Shown here: positions 7,919 through 14,615 of the stretch, piece by piece
Position numbering within the stretch: position 1 is the stretch's first letter
Layout: every line of letters begins with the position of its first letter
Source of the DNA: Gaiellales bacterium
GTDB taxonomy: Bacteria; Actinomycetota; Thermoleophilia; Gaiellales; JAICJC01
Reading direction: 5' to 3'
Assembly (NCBI GenBank): GCA_036273515.1
Contig: DASUHM010000097.1
Span: forward strand, 1-32,271
Length of the DNA: 32,271 nucleotides
Notes under the pieces: generated by a model
Told to the model about the DNA's origin: nothing
The model's input: the letters and a program-made list of their open reading frames with translations, nothing else
The model's database searches: none
Made by a program: the position numbers and the translations under genes

Positions 7919-7945
7919 CTACCCGGCCGGCGGCGACGGCAAAAC
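7919..7945 (-). promoter_or_regulatory. SigB/SigF-type promoter for the sugar porter-STAS operon
   Basis: On the minus strand, -35 GTTT (7942-7945), 17-base spacer, -10 GGGTAG (7919-7924). The GTG start at 7878 follows at a normal leader length, with the GGAGGGG ribosome site in between. It matches the SigB/SigF consensus GTTT-N(14-17)-GGGTA known from Bacillus and actinobacteria, and three other sites in this window with nearly the same spacing. Confidence 0.7.
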
Positions 7946-7949
7946 GCGC

Positions 7950-7976
7950 GTTTGCCCGCGCGGCGGTCGCGGGCAC
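7950..7976 (+). promoter_or_regulatory. Possible weak SigB/SigF-type promoter for the 30-residue protein
   Basis: GTTT (7950-7953), 17 bases, GGGCAC (7971-7976), 31 bases ahead of the ATG at 8007. The -10 differs from GGGTA at one base. It is back-to-back with the sugar porter promoter, the -35 elements only four bases apart. This alone would be weak; the arrangement makes it worth noting. Confidence 0.35.
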
Positions 7977-8006
7977 CTGCGGGTCGAAACCAGACGGGAG
8001 CTCGAC

Positions 8007-8099
8007 ATGGCCACGCAGAAGCAGGTGACGGCAGCGAAGCGGAACATCGGCAAGGCCCAGCAGGCCTGGGAGCTGATCGACGCCCTGCGCCGGTCGTGA
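8007..8099 (+). CDS. 30-residue basic protein, unknown
   Basis: MATQKQVTAAKRN and on to ELIDALRRS is a short, basic, probably helical peptide. The ATG at 8007 is preceded by GGGAG with a six-base spacing, a good ribosome site. It ends 10 bases before the stop of the convergent sigma factor gene. The N-terminal pattern (MATxKQVxAAKxN) resembles small proteins I associate with this bacterial group, but I cannot name a family. Function unknown; the short length keeps confidence moderate. Confidence 0.55.
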   Translation: MATQKQVTAAKRNIGKAQQAWELIDALRRS

Positions 8100-8109
8100 C
8101 GCGCCCCCG

Positions 8110-8823
8110 CTAGTCGAACCCCATCGCCTCGAGCTCGTCGCGGACGACCTCCTGGGCGTGGGTGAGCAGGCGCGAGACATGCATCTGGCTCAGGCCGACC
8201 TGCTCGGCGATCTGCGACTGGGTGAGGTCGCCGTAGACGCGTAGCGCGAGGATCCGCCGCTCCCGCAGCGGCAGCGAGCCCATCGCCGCCGCGAGCGACT
8301 GGCGGTCGAGCGCCGTGTCGAAGCCGCGCTCCTCGCTTGCGAACTCCTCGTCCGGCCAGCCGTCCGGGTCGGACTCGGACGGGTGCCCGTCCCCGGGCAT
8401 CGCCCGGGTGGTGAAGGCCAGCCTGACGTCGATCGCCTCGCCGGCCTCCGCGACGGTCAGGCCGGCGGCATCGGCGATCTCCGCCACCGTCGGCTCGCGC
8501 CCGAGCTCCTGGATCAGCGCCGCGCGCAATGTCGCGACCCGCGTGCTCGCCTCCTGGAGCCCGCGCGGGATGCGGACGGCCCACTTCTGGTCGCGGAACA
8601 TGTGCATGATCTCGCCGTCGATCGTGCGGGCGGCGTAGGCCCGAAGCGAGGTGCCACGGCTCGGGTCGAACCGGTCGACGGCCTGGATCAGGCCGAGGTA
8701 TCCGACCTGGACGAGGTCGTCGAGCGGGAAGCCGCGCCCGGCGTACCGGCGCGCGATGGAGCGAACAAGCCCCGAAAAGCCGAGGATCGTCTCGTCGCGC
8801 GTCCGCGATGCGCCGTGAGCCAT
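8110..8823 (-). CDS. SigB/SigF/WhiG-type (group 3) RNA polymerase sigma factor
   Basis: A 237-residue sigma factor. Region 2 spans about residues 15-85 (LVRSIARRYAGRGFPLDDLV, GYLGLIQAVDRFDPSRGTSL, AYAARTIDGEIMHMFRD); region 3 about 93-135 (AALIQELGREPTVAEIADAA); region 4 about 176-230 (GSLPLRERRILALRVYGDLT followed by QSQIAEQVGLSQMHVSRLL). The size and region 3 pattern are those of general-stress/sporulation sigma factors controlled by anti-sigma kinases. The ATG at 8821-8823 begins MAHGASRTRDETILG; a frame extension of 43 codons upstream has no family features. Several GTTT...GGGTA promoters nearby fit its expected recognition. A weak copy (8834-8858) may serve its own gene. Confidence 0.92.
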   Translation of the reverse strand: MAHGASRTRDETILGFSGLVRSIARRYAGRGFPLDDLVQVGYLGLIQAVDRFDPSRGTSLRAYAARTIDGEIMHMFRDQKWAVRIPRGLQEASTRVATLRAALIQELGREPTVAEIADAAGLTVAEAGEAIDVRLAFTTRAMPGDGHPSESDPDGWPDEEFASEERGFDTALDRQSLAAAMGSLPLRERRILALRVYGDLTQSQIAEQVGLSQMHVSRLLTHAQEVVRDELEAMGFD

Positions 8824-8833
8824 CCCGAATGCG

Positions 8834-8858
8834 GTGCCCGGGAACGGCCATCTCAAAC
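8834..8858 (-). promoter_or_regulatory. Possible autoregulatory SigB/SigF-type promoter
   Basis: Minus strand GTTT (8855-8858), 15 bases, GGGCAC (8834-8839), just ahead of the sigma factor ATG at 8823. The -10 deviates from GGGTA and the leader would be nearly absent, so this is a weak candidate. Confidence 0.3.
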
Positions 8859-8902
8859 ATGCCGGATTGGCGTCCGGTTTACCTGGTCCCGGCAGGCCGC
8901 GG

Positions 8903-8929
8903 GTTTCGTCGCTCGCGCCGCCCGGGTAG
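8903..8929 (+). promoter_or_regulatory. SigB/SigF-type promoter ahead of the 82-residue protein
   Basis: GTTT (8903-8906), 17 bases, GGGTAG (8924-8929). The ATG is at 8939, so the transcript would be nearly leaderless. AGGAG (8928-8932) also makes a plausible ribosome site, which would then not be transcribed; one of the two readings is probably coincidental. Confidence 0.5.
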
Positions 8930-8938
8930 GAGTCCGAG

Positions 8939-9187
8939 ATGCAGGAGGACACGCCGTACGACGCCGAGGGCCGGGTCGAGGTGCCCGGCGCCCCCGGCTG
9001 GTCCTACAGCTCGATCGGCGGCGCCGGCGGTGACGCCCTGTCCGTCGAGATGGCCGGGCCGGACGACGCGCACGTCGCGTTCACGGTGCCGGACTTCCTC
9101 AGCCGCGGGGACGAGCTGGGCGAGGTGGCGCGGGTCGTGATCCGCGCCTGGGAGCGGACGGTGCGCTCGGCGGGACTGGGCGCATGA
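8939..9187 (+). CDS. Hypothetical 82-residue protein
   Basis: MQEDTPYDAEGRVEVPGAPG and on to WERTVRSAGLGA. It is acidic, probably soluble, with a C-terminal helix (FLSRGDELGEVARVVIRAWE). No family recognised. The TGA stop overlaps the ATG of the HAD hydrolase (ATGA at 9184-9187), so the two are co-translated. It is divergent from the sigma factor gene. Confidence 0.7.
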   Translation: MQEDTPYDAEGRVEVPGAPGWSYSSIGGAGGDALSVEMAGPDDAHVAFTVPDFLSRGDELGEVARVVIRAWERTVRSAGLGA

Positions 9188-9951
9188 CGTCCCAGCCGCC
9201 GCCCCGGCAGCCGCCGCCCGTCTCCGGCGAGCCGCTCGACTCCCAGCCCACCCGGGAGGAGGCGGGCGTCGCCGTCGGCGCGATCGTCGACATCGACGGA
9301 ACGCTGATCGACACGAACTACCATCACACGGTCGCCTGGGGCCGGGCGTTCGCCGACCACGGGATCGAGGTGGCGCTGTGGCGGATCCACCGCCACAACG
9401 GCATGGGCGGCGACCAGCTGGTCGCGGCGGTCGCCGGCGACGCCGTCGAAGAGCGGCTCGGCGATGCGATCCGCGAGAGCGAGTCACGCCGCTACGCCGA
9501 GCTGATCGACGAGGTGCGCCCGCTGCCCGGCGCCCGCGAACTCCTCACCGCCCTGCGCGGCCGCGGCTGCCCCATCGTGCTCGCGTCGAGCGCGAAGCCG
9601 GGCGAGGCCGAGCGCTATATCGACCTGCTCGACGCGCGCCAGATCGTCGACGCGTGGACCACGGGCGGCGATGTCGACCGCACCAAGCCGCACCCGGACC
9701 TGATCGCGGTGGCGGCCGAGCGGCTCCCCGAGGTGTCCGACTTCGTCGTGATCGGCGACACCGCCTGGGACGCGGTCGCCGCGGGCCGGGCCGGGTTCCC
9801 GTCGATCGGCGTGCTCTCGGGCGGCTTCGGCGCCTCCGAGCTGCGCGACGCCGGATGCGTTGCCGTCTTCGTCGACGCCGCCGACCTGGCGGCGCATCTC
9901 GAGTCGGCGATCGATACCGCCCGGTCGGCGCCCGCAGCCGCGGGCGGCTAG
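9184..9951 (+). CDS. HAD-family hydrolase (phosphoglycolate phosphatase/beta-phosphoglucomutase-like)
   Basis: A 255-residue HAD phosphohydrolase. Motif I is IVDIDGTLIDTNY, with nucleophile D36 and acid/base D38. The alpha-helical cap follows (AWGRAFADHGIEVALWRIHR). Motif II is IVLASSAK, motif III the lysine in TKPHPD, and motif IV VIGDTAWDAVAAGRAG. This is the subfamily I architecture seen in phosphoglycolate phosphatases and sugar-phosphate phosphatases; substrate is not determined. The first 30 residues are proline-rich and lie before the fold. It is coupled to the 82-residue protein by an ATGA overlap. The IS110 element begins shortly after its stop. Confidence 0.9.
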   Translation: MTSQPPPRQPPPVSGEPLDSQPTREEAGVAVGAIVDIDGTLIDTNYHHTVAWGRAFADHGIEVALWRIHRHNGMGGDQLVAAVAGDAVEERLGDAIRESESRRYAELIDEVRPLPGARELLTALRGRGCPIVLASSAKPGEAERYIDLLDARQIVDAWTTGGDVDRTKPHPDLIAVAAERLPEVSDFVVIGDTAWDAVAAGRAGFPSIGVLSGGFGASELRDAGCVAVFVDAADLAAHLESAIDTARSAPAAAGG

Positions 9952-9987
9952 ACCCTATGCGGGTTCTTAGCTGGGGTTGACGTGTGG

Positions 9988-10070
9988 GGCCGGACCCTGT
10001 TCGCATGTTCGGGGGTTTGTCTGGCCGAGGACGGGCCTCGGCTGACCCCAGGCGAAGGGAGGGTCCGGCC
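9988..10070 (+). ncRNA. Structured 5' non-coding end of the IS110 element
   Basis: An 11-base perfect inverted repeat, GGCCGGACCCT (9988-9998) and AGGGTCCGGCC (10060-10070), encloses a 7-base-pair hairpin GCCGAGG/CCTCGGC (10024-10042). The outer right arm abuts the GTG start and overlaps the GGGAGGG ribosome site, so the fold would hide it. It could be a translation-limiting leader or part of a bridge-RNA-like transcript. Confidence 0.45.
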
Positions 10071-11153
10071 GTGAGTGGGACTGTGACATGGGCGGGGTTG
10101 GATGTCCACGCGCGGAGTGTGGAGGCAGCTGCGGTGAGCGCTTCGACGGGTGAGCTTTGGCGGCGGCGGTTCGGCGGTGATGTGGCGTCGGTGGTGGGAT
10201 GGCTTGGGGAGTTGCCGGGGCCGGTGCGTGCGTGCTATGAGGCGGGGCCGACCGGGTATGGCTTGGCGCGGGCGTGCGCGGAGGCGGGGATCTGGTGTGA
10301 GGTGATCGCGCCGAGTAAGACGCCGCGGGCGGCGGGTGAGCGGATCAAGACGGATCGGCGGGACGCGGAGCGATTGGTGCGCTTGTTGATGGCTGGGTCG
10401 CTGCGGCCGGTAGCGGTGCCGTCAGTGGAGATGGAGGCGGTGCGTGACCTTGTCCGTTCGCGGGCGCATCTGCGTGATGACTTGGCTCGCGCCAAGCAGC
10501 GGGTGAGCAAGATGTTGTTGCGCTACGGCCGGGTGTATCCCGAGCGGTCGTGCTGGACGACACGGCATCGGGCGTGGTTGGCCGGTCAGCAGTGGCAGCA
10601 TCCGGCTTCGGAGCTGGCCTATCTTGATTACCTGGCCGCCGTCGATGGGCTGGTGGCGCGCCGAGAGGCGATCGACGAGCGGCTGTCGCGGATCGCGCAG
10701 GACCCGGCGTTGTGGCCGGTCGTCAGCCGGCTTCGCTGCTTTCGTGGCATCGACACGCTGACCGCTTTGGCGGTGGCGGTCGAGGTCGGCGACTGGGCTC
10801 GCTTCAATCGGCCCTCGCAGCTGGCCGCGTGGCTGGGCCTGGTGCCTTCGCTGTCCCAGTCGGGCGAGACGCTGACCCGCGGTTCGATCACCAAGACCGG
10901 CAGCCAGCACGCGCGCCGGTTGCTGGTCGAGTCGGCATGGCACTACGCCCACGTGCCGCGGATCGGCGCCACGCTCAACCGCCGCCAGGCCGGCCAGCCG
11001 GCACACGTGCTGCACATCGCCTGGCGGGCACAGACCAGGCTGTACCGGCTGCACCGACGGCTGCGTGAGCGCGGCAAACCACCCAACGTGGTCACCGTCG
11101 CGATCGCCCGCGAGTTGGCCGGTTTCCTGTGGGCCGCCGCGCTGGCGCCGTAG
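10071..11153 (+). CDS. IS110-family DEDD transposase/recombinase
   Basis: A 360-residue transposase. The N-terminal RuvC-like domain has the DEDD residues: D11 in AGLDVHARS, E57 in CYEAGPTGYGLA, D95 and D98 in KTDRRDAERL. A helical middle follows, then the C-terminal Transposase_20 domain (LRCFRGIDTLTALAV, WLGLVPSLSQSGET, GSITKTGSQHARRLLVESAW) carrying the conserved serine region. The family uses a small bridge RNA from its non-coding end to pair target and donor. The GTG at 10071 is chosen for the GGGAGGG site upstream. It looks full length, so the element may be active. Confidence 0.93.
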   Translation: MSGTVTWAGLDVHARSVEAAAVSASTGELWRRRFGGDVASVVGWLGELPGPVRACYEAGPTGYGLARACAEAGIWCEVIAPSKTPRAAGERIKTDRRDAERLVRLLMAGSLRPVAVPSVEMEAVRDLVRSRAHLRDDLARAKQRVSKMLLRYGRVYPERSCWTTRHRAWLAGQQWQHPASELAYLDYLAAVDGLVARREAIDERLSRIAQDPALWPVVSRLRCFRGIDTLTALAVAVEVGDWARFNRPSQLAAWLGLVPSLSQSGETLTRGSITKTGSQHARRLLVESAWHYAHVPRIGATLNRRQAGQPAHVLHIAWRAQTRLYRLHRRLRERGKPPNVVTVAIARELAGFLWAAALAP

Positions 11154-11155
11154 GT

Positions 11156-11173
11156 CTCGGGCGATAGCCCGAG
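11156..11173 (+). terminator. Hairpin right after the transposase stop
   Basis: CTCGGGC (11156-11162), GATA tetraloop, GCCCGAG (11167-11173), starting two bases after the TAG stop. No T-tract follows. It may be a terminator or the first stem of an element-encoded RNA. Confidence 0.5.
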
Positions 11174-11363
11174 CGGGACGAGACGGCCAAGGCGCAGGTC
11201 AGCAGGCACGCGCGATACAGCTATGAGCAGCCGCTACGGCGGCCACGCTCGTTCCTAGACCAGGCGCACTGCCCGCGACGAAAACAGGGTCATGGGGTAA
11301 CCAACCCCCGCATCTCAGACTGACGACCATCGACCAAAGCACCTCCCGACCCGTCCCCAACAC

Positions 11364-11397
11364 CCGAGAAAGCCCCTGCAAAACGGGGCTTTCTCGG
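11364..11397. terminator. 13-base-pair perfect hairpin near the right end of the IS110 element
   Basis: CCGAGAAAGCCCC (11364-11376) pairs perfectly with GGGGCTTTCTCGG (11385-11397) around an eight-base loop. It lies just inside the presumed right end and could block read-through from outside, or be part of a bridge RNA. Confidence 0.6.
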
Positions 11398-11432
11398 CCT
11401 GCCACTTGACACGAACACCTACATATCAGCTG

Positions 11433-11736
11433 TAGTTCCTAGGCACGTTGTTCATCCGGGCCTCCCTGGATGATCGGGGCTTGTCAGAGACCTCGAGCCT
11501 GGGAGGCCCGGATGAAGCTGCACGGTAACGCACGGACATGTCCTCGCAGCCGTCCGACCGTCGCCAGATCCTGCTCGCCTCCCACCACGACCAGCCAGAG
11601 CTCACGGCCGATCTGGTCGAGCGGGGTCCGGCTCGACCAGCCGTCAAGCTCGTGCAATCACCGGCCGGGCGGCGCCAGCGGGCGGGCACCGAGGCCGCGA
11701 AGTCGCGCTCGACGACCGCACCTGCGCCGTCGCGGC
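11433..11736. other. Degraded interval with IS481-like transposase start and terminal repeat
   Basis: An inverted repeat, TTCATCCGGGCCTCCCTGG at 11451-11469 and its complement at 11498-11516 with one mismatch, surrounds the start of a reading frame at 11512 (MKLHGNARTCPRSR). That is the typical N-terminus of IS481-family transposases, but it loses similarity after about 15 residues. The rest to 11736 shows no convincing gene. A minus-strand frame from a TTG at 11657 to a stop at 11484 (57 residues, containing GRELWLVVVGGEQDLATVG) and a plus-strand frame from 11538 are possible remnants, unrecognised. Confidence 0.5.
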
Positions 11737-13428
11737 TCATCGCGCCGCGCCTCCCGCGCGACCGGCCAGGGCAGCTGCGCGGGTCGCGCCGGCCTGCTTG
11801 CGGCCGAGCCGCTCGGCCAGCCGCGAGGCGAGCACCATGATCGTGAGGGCGGGGTTGGCCGCCCCTTGCGTCGGCATCACGCTGCCGTCCGCCACGAACA
11901 GGTTCTCGGTGCCCCAGACGAGATGGTCGGCATCGACGACGCTCGACTCCGGGGCCGTGCCCATCCGGCAGCCGCCCACGAGGTGCGCGTAGCGGTCGAT
12001 CGTGAGCACGTCCTGGGCGCCGGCGGACTCCCAGATGTCGTGCAGCGTCTGCTTGGCGTAGGCGATGTTGCGGCGGTCGTTGTCGCACTGGGTGTAGTCG
12101 AACCGCGCGAGCGGCATCCCGAAGCCGTCGGTCTCGTCGGCGAGCGTGACCCGGTTGCCCGCCAGCGGCAGCAACTCGGAGAGCGCGCCGAGCACCGCCC
12201 AGTGGTTGTAGTCGCGCATGTACTCGCGCAGCGCGGGGCCGCGGTGCCCGTCGGCGAGGACGTGCTCCGCCCAGCCGATCGGGAGCGGGCTGATCGTCTG
12301 GATCGAGAATCCGCGCGCGAACCCGCGGTCCGGATCCGTCTCGTAGAATTGCTCCGAGGACAACTCGGGCGGCGGAGCCTTGTACATCCGCAGGAGCTCG
12401 GGGAACCGGCCCGCCACCTGCGGCGCCCCCTGCACCATGAGGTAGCGGCCGACCTGGTCCTCGGCGTTCCCGAGCCCGTTCGGCGAGCCCGGGCCGGATG
12501 AGTTCAGGAGCAGCCGCGGCGACTCGATCGAGTACCCGCAGACCGCGACCGCCGCGGCTGCCTGGAAGCACTCGCGTCCTGCGTGCATGTACGTCACGCC
12601 GGTGGCCCTGCCGGCGCCATCGGTCTCGATCCGCACGGCCATGCTGTCGGCCCGGATCTCGACGCCGTGGGCGAGCGCGTCGGGAACATGGGTCACGAGC
12701 GGGCTCGCCTTCGCGTTCACCTTGCAGCCCTGGAGGCAGAAACCGCGGTAGATGCAGTGCGGGCGGTTGCCGAAGACGCCGTTTGCGATCGCGACCGGGC
12801 CGACGCGCATCTCGATCCCGTGCCGCATCGCGCCCTCCCACGCCCGCTCGGCGGCGCCGCAGATCGGGTGCGGCGAGTGCGGGTAGCTGTGGGGATCGCC
12901 CCACGGCCAGTCCTGGCCCGCCACCGGCAGCTCCCGCTCGACCCGCGGGTAGTGCTCGCGCAGGTCGCGGTAGGCGATCGGCCAGTCGGCGCCGACGCCG
13001 TCGCGGGTCATCGTCTCGAAGTCGGACGGGTGGAACCGGGGCGTGTACCCGGCATAGTGCACCATCGAGCCGCCGACGCCGTGCCCGGAGTTGTTCTTGC
13101 CCATCTGCACCGGGTCCTCGCCGCCGATGATGCGCACGTCGTTCCAGTAGATGTGCTCGGAGCCGGCCTCGTCCGACACCCAGTCGCGCTCCGGGTCCCA
13201 GAACGGCCCGCGCTCGAGCACGCACACCCGCCACCCCGCCCGGGCCAGCCGCTGGGCGAGGACGCCGCCGCCGGCGCCGCAGCCGACGATCAGCATGTCG
13301 ACCTCCTCGTCGGCGCGGAAGCGGCGCATGCGATCGACGCCCGGGATGTCGCGCCGGGTGGGATGTAGGAGCCGGGCGGAATCGTTGTCGCGCGGCAGGA
13401 TGGATCCCTTGAGCAGGTTTGCCGTCAC
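11737..13428 (-). CDS. GMC-family FAD oxidoreductase (gluconate 2-dehydrogenase large-subunit-like)
   Basis: A 563-residue flavoprotein. The FAD-binding Rossmann motif is MLIVGCGAGGGVLAQRLARA (residues about 45-64); NNSGHGVGGSMVHYAGYTPR is the GMC signature near the flavin; the C-terminus has HLVGGCRMG and LFVADGSVMPTQGAANPAL, with the active-site region of GMC enzymes. A four-cysteine-like stretch (CIYRGFCLQGCKVNAK) is typical of the gluconate/sorbitol dehydrogenase branch. It starts with GTG (13426-13428) sharing GTGA with the preceding subunit-3-like gene, which supports a two-subunit dehydrogenase oxidising a sugar or sugar acid and passing electrons to the membrane. It is the last gene of the operon. 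Confidence 0.92.
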   Translation of the reverse strand: MTANLLKGSILPRDNDSARLLHPTRRDIPGVDRMRRFRADEEVDMLIVGCGAGGGVLAQRLARAGWRVCVLERGPFWDPERDWVSDEAGSEHIYWNDVRIIGGEDPVQMGKNNSGHGVGGSMVHYAGYTPRFHPSDFETMTRDGVGADWPIAYRDLREHYPRVERELPVAGQDWPWGDPHSYPHSPHPICGAAERAWEGAMRHGIEMRVGPVAIANGVFGNRPHCIYRGFCLQGCKVNAKASPLVTHVPDALAHGVEIRADSMAVRIETDGAGRATGVTYMHAGRECFQAAAAVAVCGYSIESPRLLLNSSGPGSPNGLGNAEDQVGRYLMVQGAPQVAGRFPELLRMYKAPPPELSSEQFYETDPDRGFARGFSIQTISPLPIGWAEHVLADGHRGPALREYMRDYNHWAVLGALSELLPLAGNRVTLADETDGFGMPLARFDYTQCDNDRRNIAYAKQTLHDIWESAGAQDVLTIDRYAHLVGGCRMGTAPESSVVDADHLVWGTENLFVADGSVMPTQGAANPALTIMVLASRLAERLGRKQAGATRAAALAGRAGGAAR

Positions 13429-14156
13429 TCGAACCCCTTCCGCTTGACGTCCTCCACGGGGTCGGGTTGGATCGCCTCCTCGCCCTCCCAGGCCTCGCTC
13501 ACCCCGACGCCCAGGCGGGCGTAGCCGCGCGGGTAGGCGGGGCCGCCGAAGCCGATCTCGTTCCAGGCCCAGGGGTGCGCGTAGAACACCGACAGGGCAT
13601 CGCGGGTGACGATGCTCCAGGCGCGGGAGATGTCGAGCTCGTCCCAGGCGCCGCCCTCGAGCTCGCCCGCCGCGAACGCGTCCACGATCTTCCCGCGGGC
13701 GCCGGCGTCGATCTCGGCGAACACGCCGGCGCCGCCCCCGGCGGCCTCGTCCAGGCCGCGCGCGACGAGCTTCCAGGTCTCGCTGTCCGGCGGCATGTCC
13801 GCGTAGCGGTAGCCCTCCGTCTTGCCGGCGGCGTGCTTGGCGTCGACGAAGGCGAGCACGGGGATGCGCGGCTCGGAGTCCTGCGCGAGCACGTCGTCGC
13901 AGAGCGCCGTGAGCGTGGCCGCCTCGGGGTCGGTGAAGAACTCGCGCTCGGGCACGTCGTCGATCCGGGCGAGCACGACGGCGCGGGTCGGCTCGTCCCA
14001 GGCGCCCGCCTCCTCGAGCACGTCGTAGTCGGGGTAGCGGCCGTGCATCTGCGGGGTGGTGCCGCGGCGCTGGCGGGGCAGCTCGTACGGGTCGGCGTGG
14101 CCGCGGTCTCCGCGGATCTTCGGGAGGTGATGGGCCTTCGTGAAGTCGTGCGCCAT
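13425..14156 (-). CDS. Gluconate 2-dehydrogenase subunit 3-like protein
   Basis: A 243-residue protein starting MAHDFTKAHHLPKIRGDRG at the ATG 14154-14156. The conserved part is the C-terminal half: a helical region (PEAATLTALCDDVLAQDSEP) and the family-typical HPWAWNEIGFGGPAYPRGY near residue 200. These proteins are the small subunit that accompanies GMC flavoprotein dehydrogenases. The N-terminal 60 residues are polar and divergent. No Tat signal is visible, unlike many gluconate dehydrogenase small subunits, so export is uncertain. Its stop overlaps the GMC gene start (GTGA). Confidence 0.85.
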   Translation of the reverse strand: MAHDFTKAHHLPKIRGDRGHADPYELPRQRRGTTPQMHGRYPDYDVLEEAGAWDEPTRAVVLARIDDVPEREFFTDPEAATLTALCDDVLAQDSEPRIPVLAFVDAKHAAGKTEGYRYADMPPDSETWKLVARGLDEAAGGGAGVFAEIDAGARGKIVDAFAAGELEGGAWDELDISRAWSIVTRDALSVFYAHPWAWNEIGFGGPAYPRGYARLGVGVSEAWEGEEAIQPDPVEDVKRKGFE

Positions 14157-14161
14157 GGCGT

Positions 14162-14602
14162 CTAGCGCTCGCGGCCCATGAACGGGGCCAGCAGGCCGAA
14201 TCCGCCGATCAGGAGGAACGCGCCGGGCGCGAGCAGCGGCGGCCCCATGACCAGGTTGTACGTCGTGTTCTGGAACCCGCCGGGCTTCCGGTGCACCCCG
14301 CGCACGTGCGTGTACAGCCCCACGAGCCCGTCGGCGAAGTACACCGCTGACACCGCCGGGAGCACCGTGCGCGCGGCCCGTTCGGAGAAGATCGCGGCGA
14401 TGCCGGCCGCGGTCAGGGGCGGCGTGAGCACGACCGGCGTCCACATCCACCGGTCTCCGAACGAGGCCTTGTAGTGCTCGAGATACGTCTCGAACGCCAT
14501 GGCCGGAGCGCTGACGGCCGTGGCGGCGGCGAGCGTCTTCTGCATGCGGCCGGCGCGCAGGTTGCGCAGAAGGCTGCCGGCGGTGCGGGATGCGATGGAC
14601 AT
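14162..14602 (-). CDS. Membrane protein in the oxidation operon
   Basis: A 146-residue protein with about four hydrophobic segments: near residues 23-37, 55-71 (WTPVVLTPPLTAAGIAAIF), 79-98 and 120-143 (LLAPGAFLLIGGFGLLAPFM). The ATG at 14600-14602 has a strong GGAGGA site that overlaps the stop of the enolase-superfamily gene. Only five bases separate its stop from the next start. It may anchor the dehydrogenase or help pass electrons to the membrane; this is inferred from position only, as I do not recognise a family. Confidence 0.75.
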   Translation of the reverse strand: MSIASRTAGSLLRNLRAGRMQKTLAAATAVSAPAMAFETYLEHYKASFGDRWMWTPVVLTPPLTAAGIAAIFSERAARTVLPAVSAVYFADGLVGLYTHVRGVHRKPGGFQNTTYNLVMGPPLLAPGAFLLIGGFGLLAPFMGRER

Positions 14603-14615
14603 GGGCTCGTCCTCC

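Larger units (their letters stand above)
9968..11432 (+). mobile_element. IS110-family insertion sequence (approximate ends)
   Basis: A transposase of the IS110 family at 10071-11153 with a structured left non-coding region and about 280 bases of structured right non-coding region. Members of this family lack conventional terminal inverted repeats. The ends given are estimates: the left from the end of the HAD gene and a GGGGTTGACG stretch, the right from CACTTGACACGAACACCTAC (11403-11422), which resembles actinobacterial IS110 ends. AGCTG occurs at both outer edges (about 9968 and 11428), possibly the target core. Confidence 0.7.

Noticed and set aside
11538-11840. Plus-strand frame MSSQPSDRRQILLASHHDQ
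   Set aside because: The first 45 residues look protein-like, but there is no ribosome site and the second half is antisense to the GMC gene. Kept only as a possible remnant.
11470-12501. 343-codon plus-strand frame starting in the IS481-like region
   Set aside because: Only the first residues after the MKLHGN start look like a transposase; the rest is antisense to the GMC oxidoreductase.
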